Shown here: piece after piece, positions 26,167 through 34,620 of the stretch | Position numbering within the stretch: the stretch's first letter is position 1 | Layout: every line of letters begins with the position of its first letter | NCBI GenBank assembly: GCA_045653035.1 | Contig: JAZOLO010000016.1 | Location: 124,001-188,000, forward strand | Direction of reading: 5' to 3' | From: RGIG6353 sp045653035 | GTDB taxonomy: Bacteria > Bacillota > Clostridia > Oscillospirales > SIG627 | Length of the DNA stretch: 64,000 nucleotides | Made by a program: the position numbers and the translations under genes | Notes under the pieces: generated by a model | Seen by the model: only the letters and a program-made list of their open reading frames with translations | Database searches by the model: none | Told to the model about the DNA's origin: nothing

Positions 26167-26866
26167 TTTAAAGAAAAGAATAACAGAAATGAAAACATTG
26201 ACTGATAATTGTTTTGACTTAAGTGATGAACGTTTGGATGATCTGTATTCTGTTTATCCATTCAATAAATTTGAATATGTAATTAGCCACTTAATTGCTA
26301 CAGGAACCATCACTTTACAAGAGTATTTGGATATTCGCAACTCATACTTGGAAAGAAATAAATATTTATATGTTTTTGAAATAACTGCACCACGTACATT
26401 TGGAGAAACTTGGGCACAAAGGCACTTAAACGAAGTAGTTCCAGAATTAAAGATACCATCTACAAATTTAGATCCTACTTATTCGGGAGAATATGATTTT
26501 TGGTATAATGAAATTAAAATTGAAGTAAAAGCCTCAAGAGCTGTTAAAAGAAAAAGTGGGGATTCTTTGATAATTAAAGCTTTATCGAGTGATTCACCGT
26601 CAGGTTTTGATATGAACTTTCAGCAAATCAAGCCTGCTTGTTGTGATGTGTTTGTATGGATTGCTGTATGGAGAGATAAAATAAGATATTGGGTTTTATC
26701 AAGTGACGAAGTAGCAAATAATGAATATTACTCAACAGGACAACATAGAGGCAATATTGGAGAAGGTCAATTATGGATAAAAGAAACAAATATTGATAAA
26801 TTTGATCAATATGAAGTTTCTGTTAGAGATATTTTGTCAGCAATTGAAAAAAAGGCAAACAAATAG
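26147..26866 (+). CDS. Predicted type II restriction endonuclease, PD-(D/E)XK type
   Basis: A 239-residue protein whose ATG lies inside the end of the methylase gene (20-nt overlap) behind AAGGAG. The segment GEYDFWYNEIKIEVKASRA (near residue 118) has the D...E-x-K layout of a PD-(D/E)XK nuclease core, followed by FQQIKP and a conserved DVFVWIAVWRDKIRYWVL beta-strand region typical of restriction enzymes of this fold. I cannot name a subtype or site. Together with the preceding methylase it forms a compact type II restriction-modification system; the nuclease being second and overlapped would delay or limit its synthesis relative to the methylase. It is AT-rich like its partner. Function is inferred from the motif and position. 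Confidence 0.75.
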   Translation: MEYLINDLKKRITEMKTLTDNCFDLSDERLDDLYSVYPFNKFEYVISHLIATGTITLQEYLDIRNSYLERNKYLYVFEITAPRTFGETWAQRHLNEVVPELKIPSTNLDPTYSGEYDFWYNEIKIEVKASRAVKRKSGDSLIIKALSSDSPSGFDMNFQQIKPACCDVFVWIAVWRDKIRYWVLSSDEVANNEYYSTGQHRGNIGEGQLWIKETNIDKFDQYEVSVRDILSAIEKKANK

Positions 26867-26903
26867 AGAGTTATCTGTCTTTTTGTTTGTAGAAATTCAA
26901 ATA

Positions 26904-26922
26904 GGGAATCGAACCCGAGAGG
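26904..26922. repeat. Inverted tRNA T-arm-like fragment plus right copy of the 11-bp repeat
   Basis: GGGAATCGAACCC (26904-26916) is the exact reverse complement of the tRNA-Glu T-arm sequence GGGTTCGATTCCC found at 24038-24050. It overlaps the second copy of AACCCGAGAGG (26912-26922). No complete tRNA can be folded here. Confidence 0.5.
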
Positions 26923-26964
26923 TAAAACAGCACTTGAAAGAAAGTGCTGTTTTACTAATTTTTT
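26922..26964 (+). terminator. Terminator after the restriction endonuclease gene
   Basis: Perfect 14-bp stem (26922-26935 / 26942-26955), six-nt loop, T-run at 26959-26964. It touches the stop codon of the convergent DUF3021 gene. Confidence 0.88.
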
Positions 26965-27392
26965 ATCCTTTGCTTCTCAATAAGCTTTTCGTTGAGTTTT
27001 GCGGTATTTCGTCTTATACAAGAATAAATGATAGCCCAGATTACAAGGTAGCCGAAAACGAAGATTACTGAAAAGACGAGAAAGGGGGTTGTACCTTGTT
27101 TAAGCCAGCCGTTCAAAAGATAAGTTGCAAGATAAGTTAAGTATAAAACCACTCCGTGAATCAAAATCGCAAGCATTAAAGGGAGTCTTTCTATCTGATA
27201 GATGAAGTTCATACCCCCTGCAATAAAAGCGAGTAGTGAAAGGGAGAGTATTCCGAGGTACACCTCGGTTACCGAGAGCGTTTGTAAACCCACGGTATAT
27301 TGCAAAATCAAATAAATTATCGCAAGAACGATAGGTCCAAAGCCGAATGCCACAACACCTCGGCGTAAAAATTCCAATACGTATTTTTTCAT
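26955..27392 (-). CDS. DUF3021 family membrane protein
   Basis: A 145-residue protein with four predicted membrane segments (about 10-30, 40-60, 70-90 and 100-122) and a basic C-terminal tail. I start it at ATG 27392, which overlaps the LytTR stop by one base (TAATG), rather than at the upstream ATG at 27455 inside that gene. DUF3021 proteins are almost always paired with LytTR-domain regulators in Firmicutes, and are thought to act as membrane partners that restrain or sense for the regulator. It is the last gene of a four-gene unit with the ABC exporter. Confidence 0.82.
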   Translation of the reverse strand: MKKYVLEFLRRGVVAFGFGPIVLAIIYLILQYTVGLQTLSVTEVYLGILSLSLLAFIAGGMNFIYQIERLPLMLAILIHGVVLYLTYLATYLLNGWLKQGTTPFLVFSVIFVFGYLVIWAIIYSCIRRNTAKLNEKLIEKQRIKN

Positions 27393-27829
27393 TATTGAAC
27401 ACTCCTTTTTATTTCCGCAAAGCATCTCCTTGAAACGTATTCCCGATATCCGCAACGGAAAACGGCATCCACGCCTCCGCTGAATACAGCAACAAAACGC
27501 AGAATACGATGCTCGTTGGCGATAGTGGATTTGTTTATGCGGATAAAATAAGAGGGGAGAATATCTTCAAGCTCACGGAGCCTTTCCTGAATTTTGTAGT
27601 GGTTGCCATCGGTGTCGATGGCAGTCACTTTTCTGTCAATTACCGTAATGCACTCTATTTCCGAAAAGGGAAGTCTTCTCATTTCGTTATCACGATATCC
27701 CATAACAGAGTCGGTGCCCGAAAAGCTCAATACAAGATTTTCTATTTTTTCGGTAAGCGCCGAAGGTGCGTGAACGGTTGCCACTATTTCTTCGTCAGCA
27801 CTTTTGTCGATAATCAGTTTGTATTTCAC
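27392..27829 (-). CDS. LytTR-domain DNA-binding regulator
   Basis: A 145-residue protein. I use GTG 27829, 7 nt after AAGGAG and 11 nt after the permease stop codon; the longer frame from 27895 would run through the permease gene. Residues about 45-145 form a LytTR domain, with LPFSEIECITVIDRKVTAI, the strand containing HYKIQERLRELEDILP, and FIRINKSTIANEHRI, all standard for the family. There is no receiver domain, so it is not a classical two-component response regulator. It probably controls its own operon, perhaps together with the DUF3021 protein that is translationally coupled to it. Confidence 0.85.
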   Translation of the reverse strand: MKYKLIIDKSADEEIVATVHAPSALTEKIENLVLSFSGTDSVMGYRDNEMRRLPFSEIECITVIDRKVTAIDTDGNHYKIQERLRELEDILPSYFIRINKSTIANEHRILRFVAVFSGGVDAVFRCGYREYVSRRCFAEIKRSVQ

Positions 27830-27840
27830 CTGAATACTCC

Positions 27841-28566
27841 TTACTCTTTTTTCATTTGTCCAAGAAAACAGAAAATAGCTACTGCTGTGATACATACGCT
27901 ATACAAAAAAACGGTAAAAAGATGAGGGGTTATACTTCCAAAAGCTCCCCCCGATAAGGCTTTTTCCAGTTCTGCTGCGTGATAGAAGGGGAGTACCCCT
28001 GCGACTTTTTCAAAAAATCCACCCACAAGCGTCAGGTCGAACCATACTCCCGAAAGCCATGCACAGAGATTTGAAAGAAGTGCACCGCAGATGCCCCCGA
28101 CCTGCTTTGAGGAAAGAACGCTTCCGCACAAAAGCCCAAGGGAAATGTTGAAAACTGCCATAGGGATTATTCCAATTATAGCATAAAGAGTATTCACAGT
28201 AAAGGTAAATCCCAGCGGAATTGCGAAAAGGTAGCAAATTATGACCTGCCCGAGGGCTATTGGCAGAATAGGGAGCATATACCCCAAAATAAAGTCAAAG
28301 CCTGTGAGAGGCGTTGTATATAGTCTCTGCAAGAGTGCACTTTCTCGGTCACGTGATATGAGCGTTGCCGAAAAAAGCGTCATAAAGGATAACCCGAATA
28401 CTGTAATACCTGGGGTCAGAGTGTCGATGTCGAAAATACTTACGGGCACGTTTTTTTGAATAGTTGAGAGAAGTAATAGTAAAACCAGCGGAAATCCAAG
28501 TCCGAAGAACAGATTTAAGGGATCTCTTAAAATTTCTTTCATGCATCTTGTTGCAAAAGCTCTCAT
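27841..28566 (-). CDS. ABC-2 type transporter permease
   Basis: A 241-residue membrane protein with six predicted membrane segments, starting with the amphipathic segment FATRCMKEILRDPLNLFFGLGFPLVLLL typical of ABC-2 permeases. The central SRDRESALLQRLYTTPLTGFDFI element is the coupling region conserved in this family. Its start overlaps the ATPase gene by 4 nt (ATGA). With the ATPase it should form an exporter dimer in the cytoplasmic membrane. The cargo is unknown; drugs, lipids or small peptides are possible. Confidence 0.87.
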   Translation of the reverse strand: MRAFATRCMKEILRDPLNLFFGLGFPLVLLLLLSTIQKNVPVSIFDIDTLTPGITVFGLSFMTLFSATLISRDRESALLQRLYTTPLTGFDFILGYMLPILPIALGQVIICYLFAIPLGFTFTVNTLYAIIGIIPMAVFNISLGLLCGSVLSSKQVGGICGALLSNLCAWLSGVWFDLTLVGGFFEKVAGVLPFYHAAELEKALSGGAFGSITPHLFTVFLYSVCITAVAIFCFLGQMKKE

Positions 28567-29291
28567 ACCGACGCCTCCTTTATTACAGAAACGAAAGCTG
28601 ATTCAAAATCCTCGGCTTTCGCTTTCTTTTTTATCTCATCTACACTTCCTGCCACGAGAAGCTTTCCGCTTTTCATAATGCCTATCCTGTCTGAAAGAGC
28701 CTCTGCTTCTTCCATGTAATGAGTTGTCAGAATAACGGTAACTTTTCCCTTAAGATAGAGTATTGTCTCCCAGAGGTTATGCCTCGCAATTACGTCAAGC
28801 CCGAGGGTCGGCTCATCGAGAAAGAGTATTTCGGGTTCACAGATAAGAGCCATTGCAATGCTGAGCCTTCGTTTCATACCTCCCGACAGCTTTCCTGCTT
28901 TTCTTGACACAACCTCCGAAAGTGAAAATTTTTTTATAAGCTCATCAACTTTTGATTTGGTCTTTTTTTTGTCAAATCTGTATATACCGCAGATGAGCTC
29001 AAGGTTTTCCTTTACCGAAAGGTTTGGCGCTACCGCCGTTTCCTGAGGAGATACACCTATTATACCTTTCACATCCTTGGGGCTTTCTTTTATACTGTAG
29101 TCTCCAACAAAGGCATCACCCTCCGATGGGGAAGTAAGGCAGGTGAGCATTTTTATAGTTGTGGTTTTTCCTGCGCCGTTGACCCCGAGGAGAGAAAAAA
29201 GCTCTCCTTTTTTTATTTCAAGATTTAATTTGTCAACTGCCACGATATTTTTATATCGCTTTGTGAGTCCGTACGTTTTAATTGCCGTCAT
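28563..29291 (-). CDS. ABC transporter ATP-binding protein
   Basis: A 242-residue ATPase with Walker A GVNGAGKTTTIKML (near residue 37), Q-loop in GVSPQETAVAPNLSV, ABC signature LSGGMKRRLSIAMAL (near 137), Walker B ILFLDEPTLGLD (near 157) and the H-loop histidine in VILTTHYMEEAEALSD. It belongs to the DrrA/CcmA-like subfamily that powers ABC-2 exporters. GGAGG lies 7 nt before the ATG. It is the first gene of the unit ATPase-permease-LytTR-DUF3021. Confidence 0.93.
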   Translation of the reverse strand: MTAIKTYGLTKRYKNIVAVDKLNLEIKKGELFSLLGVNGAGKTTTIKMLTCLTSPSEGDAFVGDYSIKESPKDVKGIIGVSPQETAVAPNLSVKENLELICGIYRFDKKKTKSKVDELIKKFSLSEVVSRKAGKLSGGMKRRLSIAMALICEPEILFLDEPTLGLDVIARHNLWETILYLKGKVTVILTTHYMEEAEALSDRIGIMKSGKLLVAGSVDEIKKKAKAEDFESAFVSVIKEASV

Positions 29292-29311
29292 TTCTATTCC
29301 TCCTTTTTTGC

Positions 29312-29320
29312 ATTATAGCA
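29312..29320 (-). promoter_or_regulatory. Extended -10 promoter of the ABC/LytTR unit
   Basis: On the minus strand TGC-TATAAT (29312-29320) lies about 20 bp before the ATPase start; no good -35 is seen at 17 bp. The transcript would have a short leader with GGAGG. Confidence 0.45.
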
Positions 29321-29398
29321 TAACGAGTGACGATAAAAGCCCCTCTTTGTCTTATCGGTCTTTTTTTATGCCTCATCGGTAAAAGAAAATTTTCCCCC

Positions 29399-29427
29399 TT
29401 GCCAAAAATATTATTTTGTGATAAAAT
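29399..29427 (+). promoter_or_regulatory. Promoter upstream of ybaK-like gene and mfd
   Basis: TTGCCA (29399-29404), 17 bp, TAAAAT (29422-29427), with TGTGA before the -10. Confidence 0.72.
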
Positions 29428-29438
29428 GATAAAAAATC

Positions 29439-29463
29439 AGGACAAGGGAAACTTGTCCTTTTT
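29439..29463 (+). terminator. Terminator-like hairpin at the start of the ybaK leader
   Basis: Stem AGGACAAG/CTTGTCCT (29439-29446 / 29452-29459) with a GGAAA loop and five Ts. It lies within about 10 nt of the expected transcript start, so it is either an attenuator or a 5'-end stabilising hairpin. Confidence 0.6.
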
Positions 29464-29496
29464 GGCGTTTGTAGATTTTGAAAGGAACTTGAAAAA

Positions 29497-29970
29497 ATGT
29501 CACTTGAAAAGGTAAGAGAATATTTTAAAAAGTTTGAGATGTCAGACAGAATAATAGAGTTTTCAGAGTCCTCCGCAACGGTTCGCGATGCGGCGAAGGC
29601 GGCGGGGTGCAGTGAGGGTGAGATTGCAAAATCCCTTTCCTTCATCGTGGGGGAAACACCCATTCTCATTATCGCGGCAGGTGACGTGAAGATAGATAAC
29701 GCAAAGTACAGGGGAGAGTTTTCGGTGAAAGCAAAGATGCTTCCCTTTGAAAGCGTTGAGGAAATTATCGGTCACGCAGTGGGAGGCGTTTGTCCTTTTG
29801 CTATAAACGAGGGCGTTGAGGTGTATCTTGACGAGTCGCTTAGGCGTTTTGAGATGGTATACCCCGCCTGCGGAAGCTCAAACAGTGCAATAAAGCTGAC
29901 TATCCCCGAGCTTGAAGAAACCTCAAACTTCAAAAAATGGGTAGACGTGTGCAAGATGATAGAAGCTTAA
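29497..29970 (+). CDS. YbaK/EbsC-type aminoacyl-tRNA deacylase
   Basis: A 157-residue single-domain protein of the YbaK/ProX editing family: conserved lysine in EIAKSLSFIV (near residue 45), the strand ILIIAAGDVKID, and GGVCPFAI near residue 98 are the family landmarks around the editing pocket. Such proteins hydrolyse mischarged tRNAs (typically Cys- or Ala-tRNA-Pro) in trans in the cytosol. The exact substrate is not visible. AAAGG lies before the ATG. The stop is 13 nt from the mfd start, so the two are cotranscribed. Confidence 0.87.
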   Translation: MSLEKVREYFKKFEMSDRIIEFSESSATVRDAAKAAGCSEGEIAKSLSFIVGETPILIIAAGDVKIDNAKYRGEFSVKAKMLPFESVEEIIGHAVGGVCPFAINEGVEVYLDESLRRFEMVYPACGSSNSAIKLTIPELEETSNFKKWVDVCKMIEA

Positions 29971-29983
29971 CCTCGGAGGAATA

Positions 29984-32900
29984 ATGAACATTTTACTCAG
30001 CTCTCTAAAAAAGGAAAGTGAATATATAAAGCTCACCGAAAGCGTAAAAAAGCGTGGAAGATATCTTGTTACAGGGATTTCCGACAGTCTTTTCGCACTT
30101 ACTCTTGCGGGGCTTGAAAGGGATACGGAAAAAAAGGTCGTTGCAGTATTTTCAGACGAAAAGGAAGCACATACAGTTGTGTCCGAGCTTCAAGGCTTTG
30201 ACAAAAGATGCCTCTATCTTCCTGCCCGTGATTTTTTCTTCGGCAAGGTGGATGCAAGAGGACATGACTTCGACTATCTAAGGCTATCGGTGCTCTCTCA
30301 GGTGGCAGACGGTGATTTCGATATAGTTGTTACCACCGCAGAAGCACTTTGTCAGACGACAGTGCCGAGAGAGACTCTGTCACTTTCAAGAATGAAGATA
30401 AAGAGCGGTGACTTTTTGGACATCGACTATTTTGTAAAAAAGCTTTCGTCAATGGGATATAAGAAGTGTGAGCTTGTTGACGGAAAGGGGCAGTTTTCAA
30501 AAAGAGGCGGTATAGTAGACGTTTTTCCCTCACAGCTTGACTATCCCGTGAGAATAGAATTTTTCGGTGATGAAATTGACTCAATCTCCGACTTTGACGT
30601 TAATTCTCAAAGACGTATCGAAACATTTGACGAGGTAAGTATTCTTCCCGCAATGGAGATATATGCCGACGAGGAGAGACGTAATATTCTTGCCGAGGCT
30701 TTTTCTGACCGAGCAAAGCGTGAAAAGAGAGAGGAAGTAAAGGAGGCACTCCTTCGTGAAAAGGAGACCCTTGAAAACACAGGCTCGGTTGAGTTTGAAA
30801 TGTACGCCGATATAATTTACCCCGAGTGTGAGACCTTTGCCGATTATCTCGGGGAGGATACTCTCTTTTGTCTTTTCGATACCCCCAAAATAAAGTCAAG
30901 GCTTGAGGGGGCGATGGCACTCCTTTCCGAGACGGTGGAGGGACTTCTTGAAAGCCGTCCCGAGCTTTGGGCTATGGGTGGCTCAATGGGACAAAACGGC
31001 TACGATTACCTCAAAGAAATAACCGATAACGCCACAAGCGTTGTTTTCAATAGCTTTACGACTGGTGAGTCTGTAAGGTATGACGATATCTTTTCAATCA
31101 CTACAAGAAAGACCGTTTCAATGGCACAGAATGCCGACCTGTTCTTTGATGACGTTGAGCATTTCTATAGAGGAAATTACAATATAGTGATACTTTCCGC
31201 CAACTCCATTTCCGCAAACAACTTAAAAGAGTCCCTTGTATCCAGAGGTGTAAAGGCACACATTTCAAAGCCCGACGATGAAACAGTTTCGGGAAGCGTT
31301 GCGGTAGTTTCGGTTATGTCTCAGGACAAAACGGCGGTAACCTTAAAAGAAGGCTTCGAGCTTGTAAAGAGCAGCTTCGTTATGCTCACCGACAGAGTGG
31401 GTGAGGAGGAAAGACGTGCTTCAAGACGGCACAAGGTTAAATATAAGAGCTCTTCAAAGGAACGCATAATGTCCTATAACGACCTTGAGGTGGGTGACTA
31501 CGTTGTCCACGTTAATCACGGAATCGGAATTTATCAGGGCATCAAGAGTATGATAGTTGACGGAGTTCAAAAGGACTACCTTGTAATAAAGTATGCGGCA
31601 GACGACGTACTCTATCTTCCCTGCAACAGCCTTGACTCCATTTCAAAATATATCGGAGGGGGTGCCGAGGGAAGTATTAAGCTTAACCGCCTTGGCTCAC
31701 CCGAATGGAAAAAGGCAAAAAGCCGTGCAAGAGCGGCGGCAAGCGATATAGCAAAGGAGCTTATAAAGCTTTATGCAGCACGCCGTGCCGTAAAAGGACA
31801 CGCCTTTTCCGAGGATACGCCCTGGCAGGCTGAATTTGAGGGTGCTTTCGAGTATGATGAGACAGAAGGACAGCTCAGAGCCGTAGACGAGATAAAGCGT
31901 GACATGGAAAGTGAAGTGCCTATGGATCGACTCCTTTGCGGGGACGTAGGATTTGGTAAAACAGAGGTGGCACTCCGTGGCATTTTCAAGTGTGTTATGG
32001 ATTCCATGCAGGCGGCAGTCCTTGCCCCCACCACAGTTCTCGCGTGGCAGCACTATAACACAATCCTTTCACGTTTTAGAGGCTTCCCTGTAAACGTGGC
32101 ACTTCTGTCAAGATTTTCAACTCCAAAGGAAATAAAAAAAGCCCTTGAGGGAATAAAGGACGGAAGTGTTGATATAGTTGTGGGAACTCACAGACTTCTC
32201 CAGAAGGACGTCCTTTTCAAGAGACTCGGCTTCCTTGTAGTTGACGAGGAGCAGAGATTCGGAGTAACACACAAGGAAAAGCTCAAAGAGATGGCAAAGG
32301 GCGTTGACGTTTTAACCCTTACCGCAACGCCTATTCCAAGAACTCTCAATATGGCACTCAGCGGTATCAGGGATATGTCGCTTCTTGAAGAAGCACCCAG
32401 TGACCGCTTCCCCGTACAAACCTACGTTATGGAATATGACGAGGCAATGATATACGAAGCCATAAGACGTGAAGTAAGGCGTGGAGGGCAGGTCTTCTAT
32501 CTTATCAATAACACCGAGCTTCTCGAGGGCAGAGCAAAGAGGATAATCGACAACATTGAAGGTGTTACGGTTGCAACCGCTCACGGACACCTTGACCGTG
32601 AGGAGCTTTCTGAAATATGGCGTGATATGTACGACGGGAAGATAGACGTGCTTGTGTGTACCACCATTATTGAGACTGGTATCGACGTACCCAACGCCAA
32701 CACCCTTATTATTGAAAATGCCGACCATTACGGACTCAGTCAGCTTCACCAGATAAGGGGACGTGTCGGACGAAGCACGAGAAAAGCGTGGGCATATCTT
32801 ACCTACCGACCAATGAAGGTTCTTACTGAAATTGCCGAAAAGAGACTTTCGGCAATAAAAGAGTATACCGAATTCGGCTCGGGCTTTAAGATTGCTATGC

Positions 32901-33508
32901 GAGACCTTGAGCTTCGAGGTGCGGGTAATATTCTCGGCTCTGAGCAGCACGGGCACATGGACAGTGTAGGATATGACCTTTATATCCGAATGCTTGATGA
33001 AGCAATGAAGCGTGAGAGGGGAGAGACAACAGAAAGCCTAGACGATGAAATAGATACTTTAATCGACTTATCCGTTGACGCTTTTATCCCCAAAACCTAC
33101 GTCACAAGCGAAAAGCTCAGAATAGACATATATAAGAAGATATCCGAGCTTGAAAACGAGGATGACGTATCCGAGCTTATCGACGAGCTTATTGACAGGT
33201 TTGGTGAGCCTACACGGAGCGTTACAAACCTCATTGCAATATCTATGCTCAAAAAGAGGCTCAAAAAGCTAGGCGTTCTGAAAACCGTACAGAACTCGGA
33301 GTCGGTGTATATCTATACAAATGCCGAAAATCTAAAGCCTGCTGAGGCACTCTGTATGTTCTATCAGAATGGTAAATTGACCTTCCGTTCTTCCTCCAAG
33401 CCGTATTTCGTATTAAAGACCGACAAGAAAAACGTTCTTGTTGACCTTGAAATATTTGCCGACGGCTACGAGGAAATAATAAAAAGAATAAATGAGAATA
33501 ACGTATAG
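29984..33508 (+). CDS. mfd: Transcription-repair coupling factor
   Basis: A 1174-residue protein of normal length. In order it shows the UvrB-like N-terminal module (GGIVDVFPSQ, VRIEFFGDEIDSI), the CarD-like RNA polymerase interaction domain (LEVGDYVVHVNHGIGIYQG, about residues 500-520), helicase motif I GDVGFGKTEVALR, motif II VVDEEQRFG, motif III TATPIPRTLNM, motif V ETGIDVPNANTLII and VI QIRGRVGRS, then the TRCF motif FGSGFKIAMRDLELRGAGNILG and the C-terminal D7 domain. It removes RNA polymerase stalled at DNA lesions and recruits UvrA. Cotranscribed after the YbaK-like gene and before three lipoprotein genes. Confidence 0.98.
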   Translation: MNILLSSLKKESEYIKLTESVKKRGRYLVTGISDSLFALTLAGLERDTEKKVVAVFSDEKEAHTVVSELQGFDKRCLYLPARDFFFGKVDARGHDFDYLRLSVLSQVADGDFDIVVTTAEALCQTTVPRETLSLSRMKIKSGDFLDIDYFVKKLSSMGYKKCELVDGKGQFSKRGGIVDVFPSQLDYPVRIEFFGDEIDSISDFDVNSQRRIETFDEVSILPAMEIYADEERRNILAEAFSDRAKREKREEVKEALLREKETLENTGSVEFEMYADIIYPECETFADYLGEDTLFCLFDTPKIKSRLEGAMALLSETVEGLLESRPELWAMGGSMGQNGYDYLKEITDNATSVVFNSFTTGESVRYDDIFSITTRKTVSMAQNADLFFDDVEHFYRGNYNIVILSANSISANNLKESLVSRGVKAHISKPDDETVSGSVAVVSVMSQDKTAVTLKEGFELVKSSFVMLTDRVGEEERRASRRHKVKYKSSSKERIMSYNDLEVGDYVVHVNHGIGIYQGIKSMIVDGVQKDYLVIKYAADDVLYLPCNSLDSISKYIGGGAEGSIKLNRLGSPEWKKAKSRARAAASDIAKELIKLYAARRAVKGHAFSEDTPWQAEFEGAFEYDETEGQLRAVDEIKRDMESEVPMDRLLCGDVGFGKTEVALRGIFKCVMDSMQAAVLAPTTVLAWQHYNTILSRFRGFPVNVALLSRFSTPKEIKKALEGIKDGSVDIVVGTHRLLQKDVLFKRLGFLVVDEEQRFGVTHKEKLKEMAKGVDVLTLTATPIPRTLNMALSGIRDMSLLEEAPSDRFPVQTYVMEYDEAMIYEAIRREVRRGGQVFYLINNTELLEGRAKRIIDNIEGVTVATAHGHLDREELSEIWRDMYDGKIDVLVCTTIIETGIDVPNANTLIIENADHYGLSQLHQIRGRVGRSTRKAWAYLTYRPMKVLTEIAEKRLSAIKEYTEFGSGFKIAMRDLELRGAGNILGSEQHGHMDSVGYDLYIRMLDEAMKRERGETTESLDDEIDTLIDLSVDAFIPKTYVTSEKLRIDIYKKISELENEDDVSELIDELIDRFGEPTRSVTNLIAISMLKKRLKKLGVLKTVQNSESVYIYTNAENLKPAEALCMFYQNGKLTFRSSSKPYFVLKTDKKNVLVDLEIFADGYEEIIKRINENNV

Positions 33509-33561
33509 AAAAATTCACAATTTTGATGTATAATTACAAAAAACTTAAAAGAGGAAAGAAA

Positions 33562-34608
33562 ATGAAAAGATATATAGCGGTTCTTTTGATTTTATCAATT
33601 TCTGTTTTGGCTTTTGCTTCCTGTTCGGGGGATAAAAGCGAGACAGTTTTTGCCTACGGTGATGCAAGCCTCAACGAAAACCTGTACTTTTACGAGCTTG
33701 CTATGATGAAGACCGAGCTTCTCCAGCAGTATTCGGGTGCATCTACTGATATACCAGCCCTCTGGGCACAGTCCATAGGCGACAACGTAACCTTCGACGA
33801 CTATGCTTACGCACAGTGTCAGATGAATATCAGCACAGTTCTTTTCTTTGCGGATTACGCTATGACGCACGGTGAGGAGCTTACATCCGAGGACAAGAAG
33901 ACTATCGACACGGCAATAGACGATATTATAAATGAGTTCGGCTCAAAGGCAGCGGTGAATAAATATCTTGAAACCTATACTATAGACCTTAAGATGTACC
34001 GCGAATATCTTGAGCTTTACGCTATGTATAACAAGGGAATTACCCTTGCCTTTGCAGAGAATGGCGACTATGCCATAACTTACGATGAGATGTACGATTA
34101 TTATGAAAAAAACTTCGTGACTGTAAAGCACATTGCAATCGGTACGGAATATGCAGGGGCTGACGAGTCGGGCAACTTCGTTTATTATACCGACGAGGAG
34201 AAACAGGCAAAGCGTGACCATATTGAAGAAATACTCACAGCTCTCGAAAACGGCGAGGATTTCGATAAGTACTATGCTTTGAGCGAGGACAAGCAGTCGG
34301 AGACATATCCCGACGGTTATACCATAGCAAAGGGCGTTCTTGATGAGACTATGAAAGGCTACGAAAATCTTGCCTTTTCTCTTGCAGAAGGGGAGTGGGA
34401 CACCTTTGAGCTTGAAGGCACGAGTGTTTATATCGTAAAGAGAGTTCCTCTGCTTGAAGCTCACTTTAATAACTGTGCAACTACTATAATGTCAACAATA
34501 GCACAGAAAAAGATGGCTGAAGCGGTGCTTGAAAACTACGAAAATCTTGTAATGAATCAGGCTATCATCGACAGCTACAATATGGCGATGATACCCGTAC
34601 TCGGATAA
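33562..34608 (+). CDS. Parvulin-like (PrsA/SurA-type) foldase lipoprotein 1
   Basis: I start this 348-residue protein at ATG 33562 behind GAGGAAAG; the upstream frame start at 33523 lacks a site. It has a lipoprotein signal ending LAFASC, so it should be tethered outside the membrane. The middle is helical like SurA/PrsA N-domains. Residues about 190-295 resemble a parvulin rotamase domain: VKHIAIGTEYAG..., then ALENGEDFDKYYALSEDKQSETYPDGYTIAKG and FSLAEGEWDTFELEGTSVYIVKR. PrsA-type proteins help exported proteins fold. The domain match is moderate and catalytic activity is uncertain. A paralog follows 12 nt downstream. Confidence 0.78.
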   Translation: MKRYIAVLLILSISVLAFASCSGDKSETVFAYGDASLNENLYFYELAMMKTELLQQYSGASTDIPALWAQSIGDNVTFDDYAYAQCQMNISTVLFFADYAMTHGEELTSEDKKTIDTAIDDIINEFGSKAAVNKYLETYTIDLKMYREYLELYAMYNKGITLAFAENGDYAITYDEMYDYYEKNFVTVKHIAIGTEYAGADESGNFVYYTDEEKQAKRDHIEEILTALENGEDFDKYYALSEDKQSETYPDGYTIAKGVLDETMKGYENLAFSLAEGEWDTFELEGTSVYIVKRVPLLEAHFNNCATTIMSTIAQKKMAEAVLENYENLVMNQAIIDSYNMAMIPVLG

Positions 34609-34620
34609 GAGAGGGAAATT

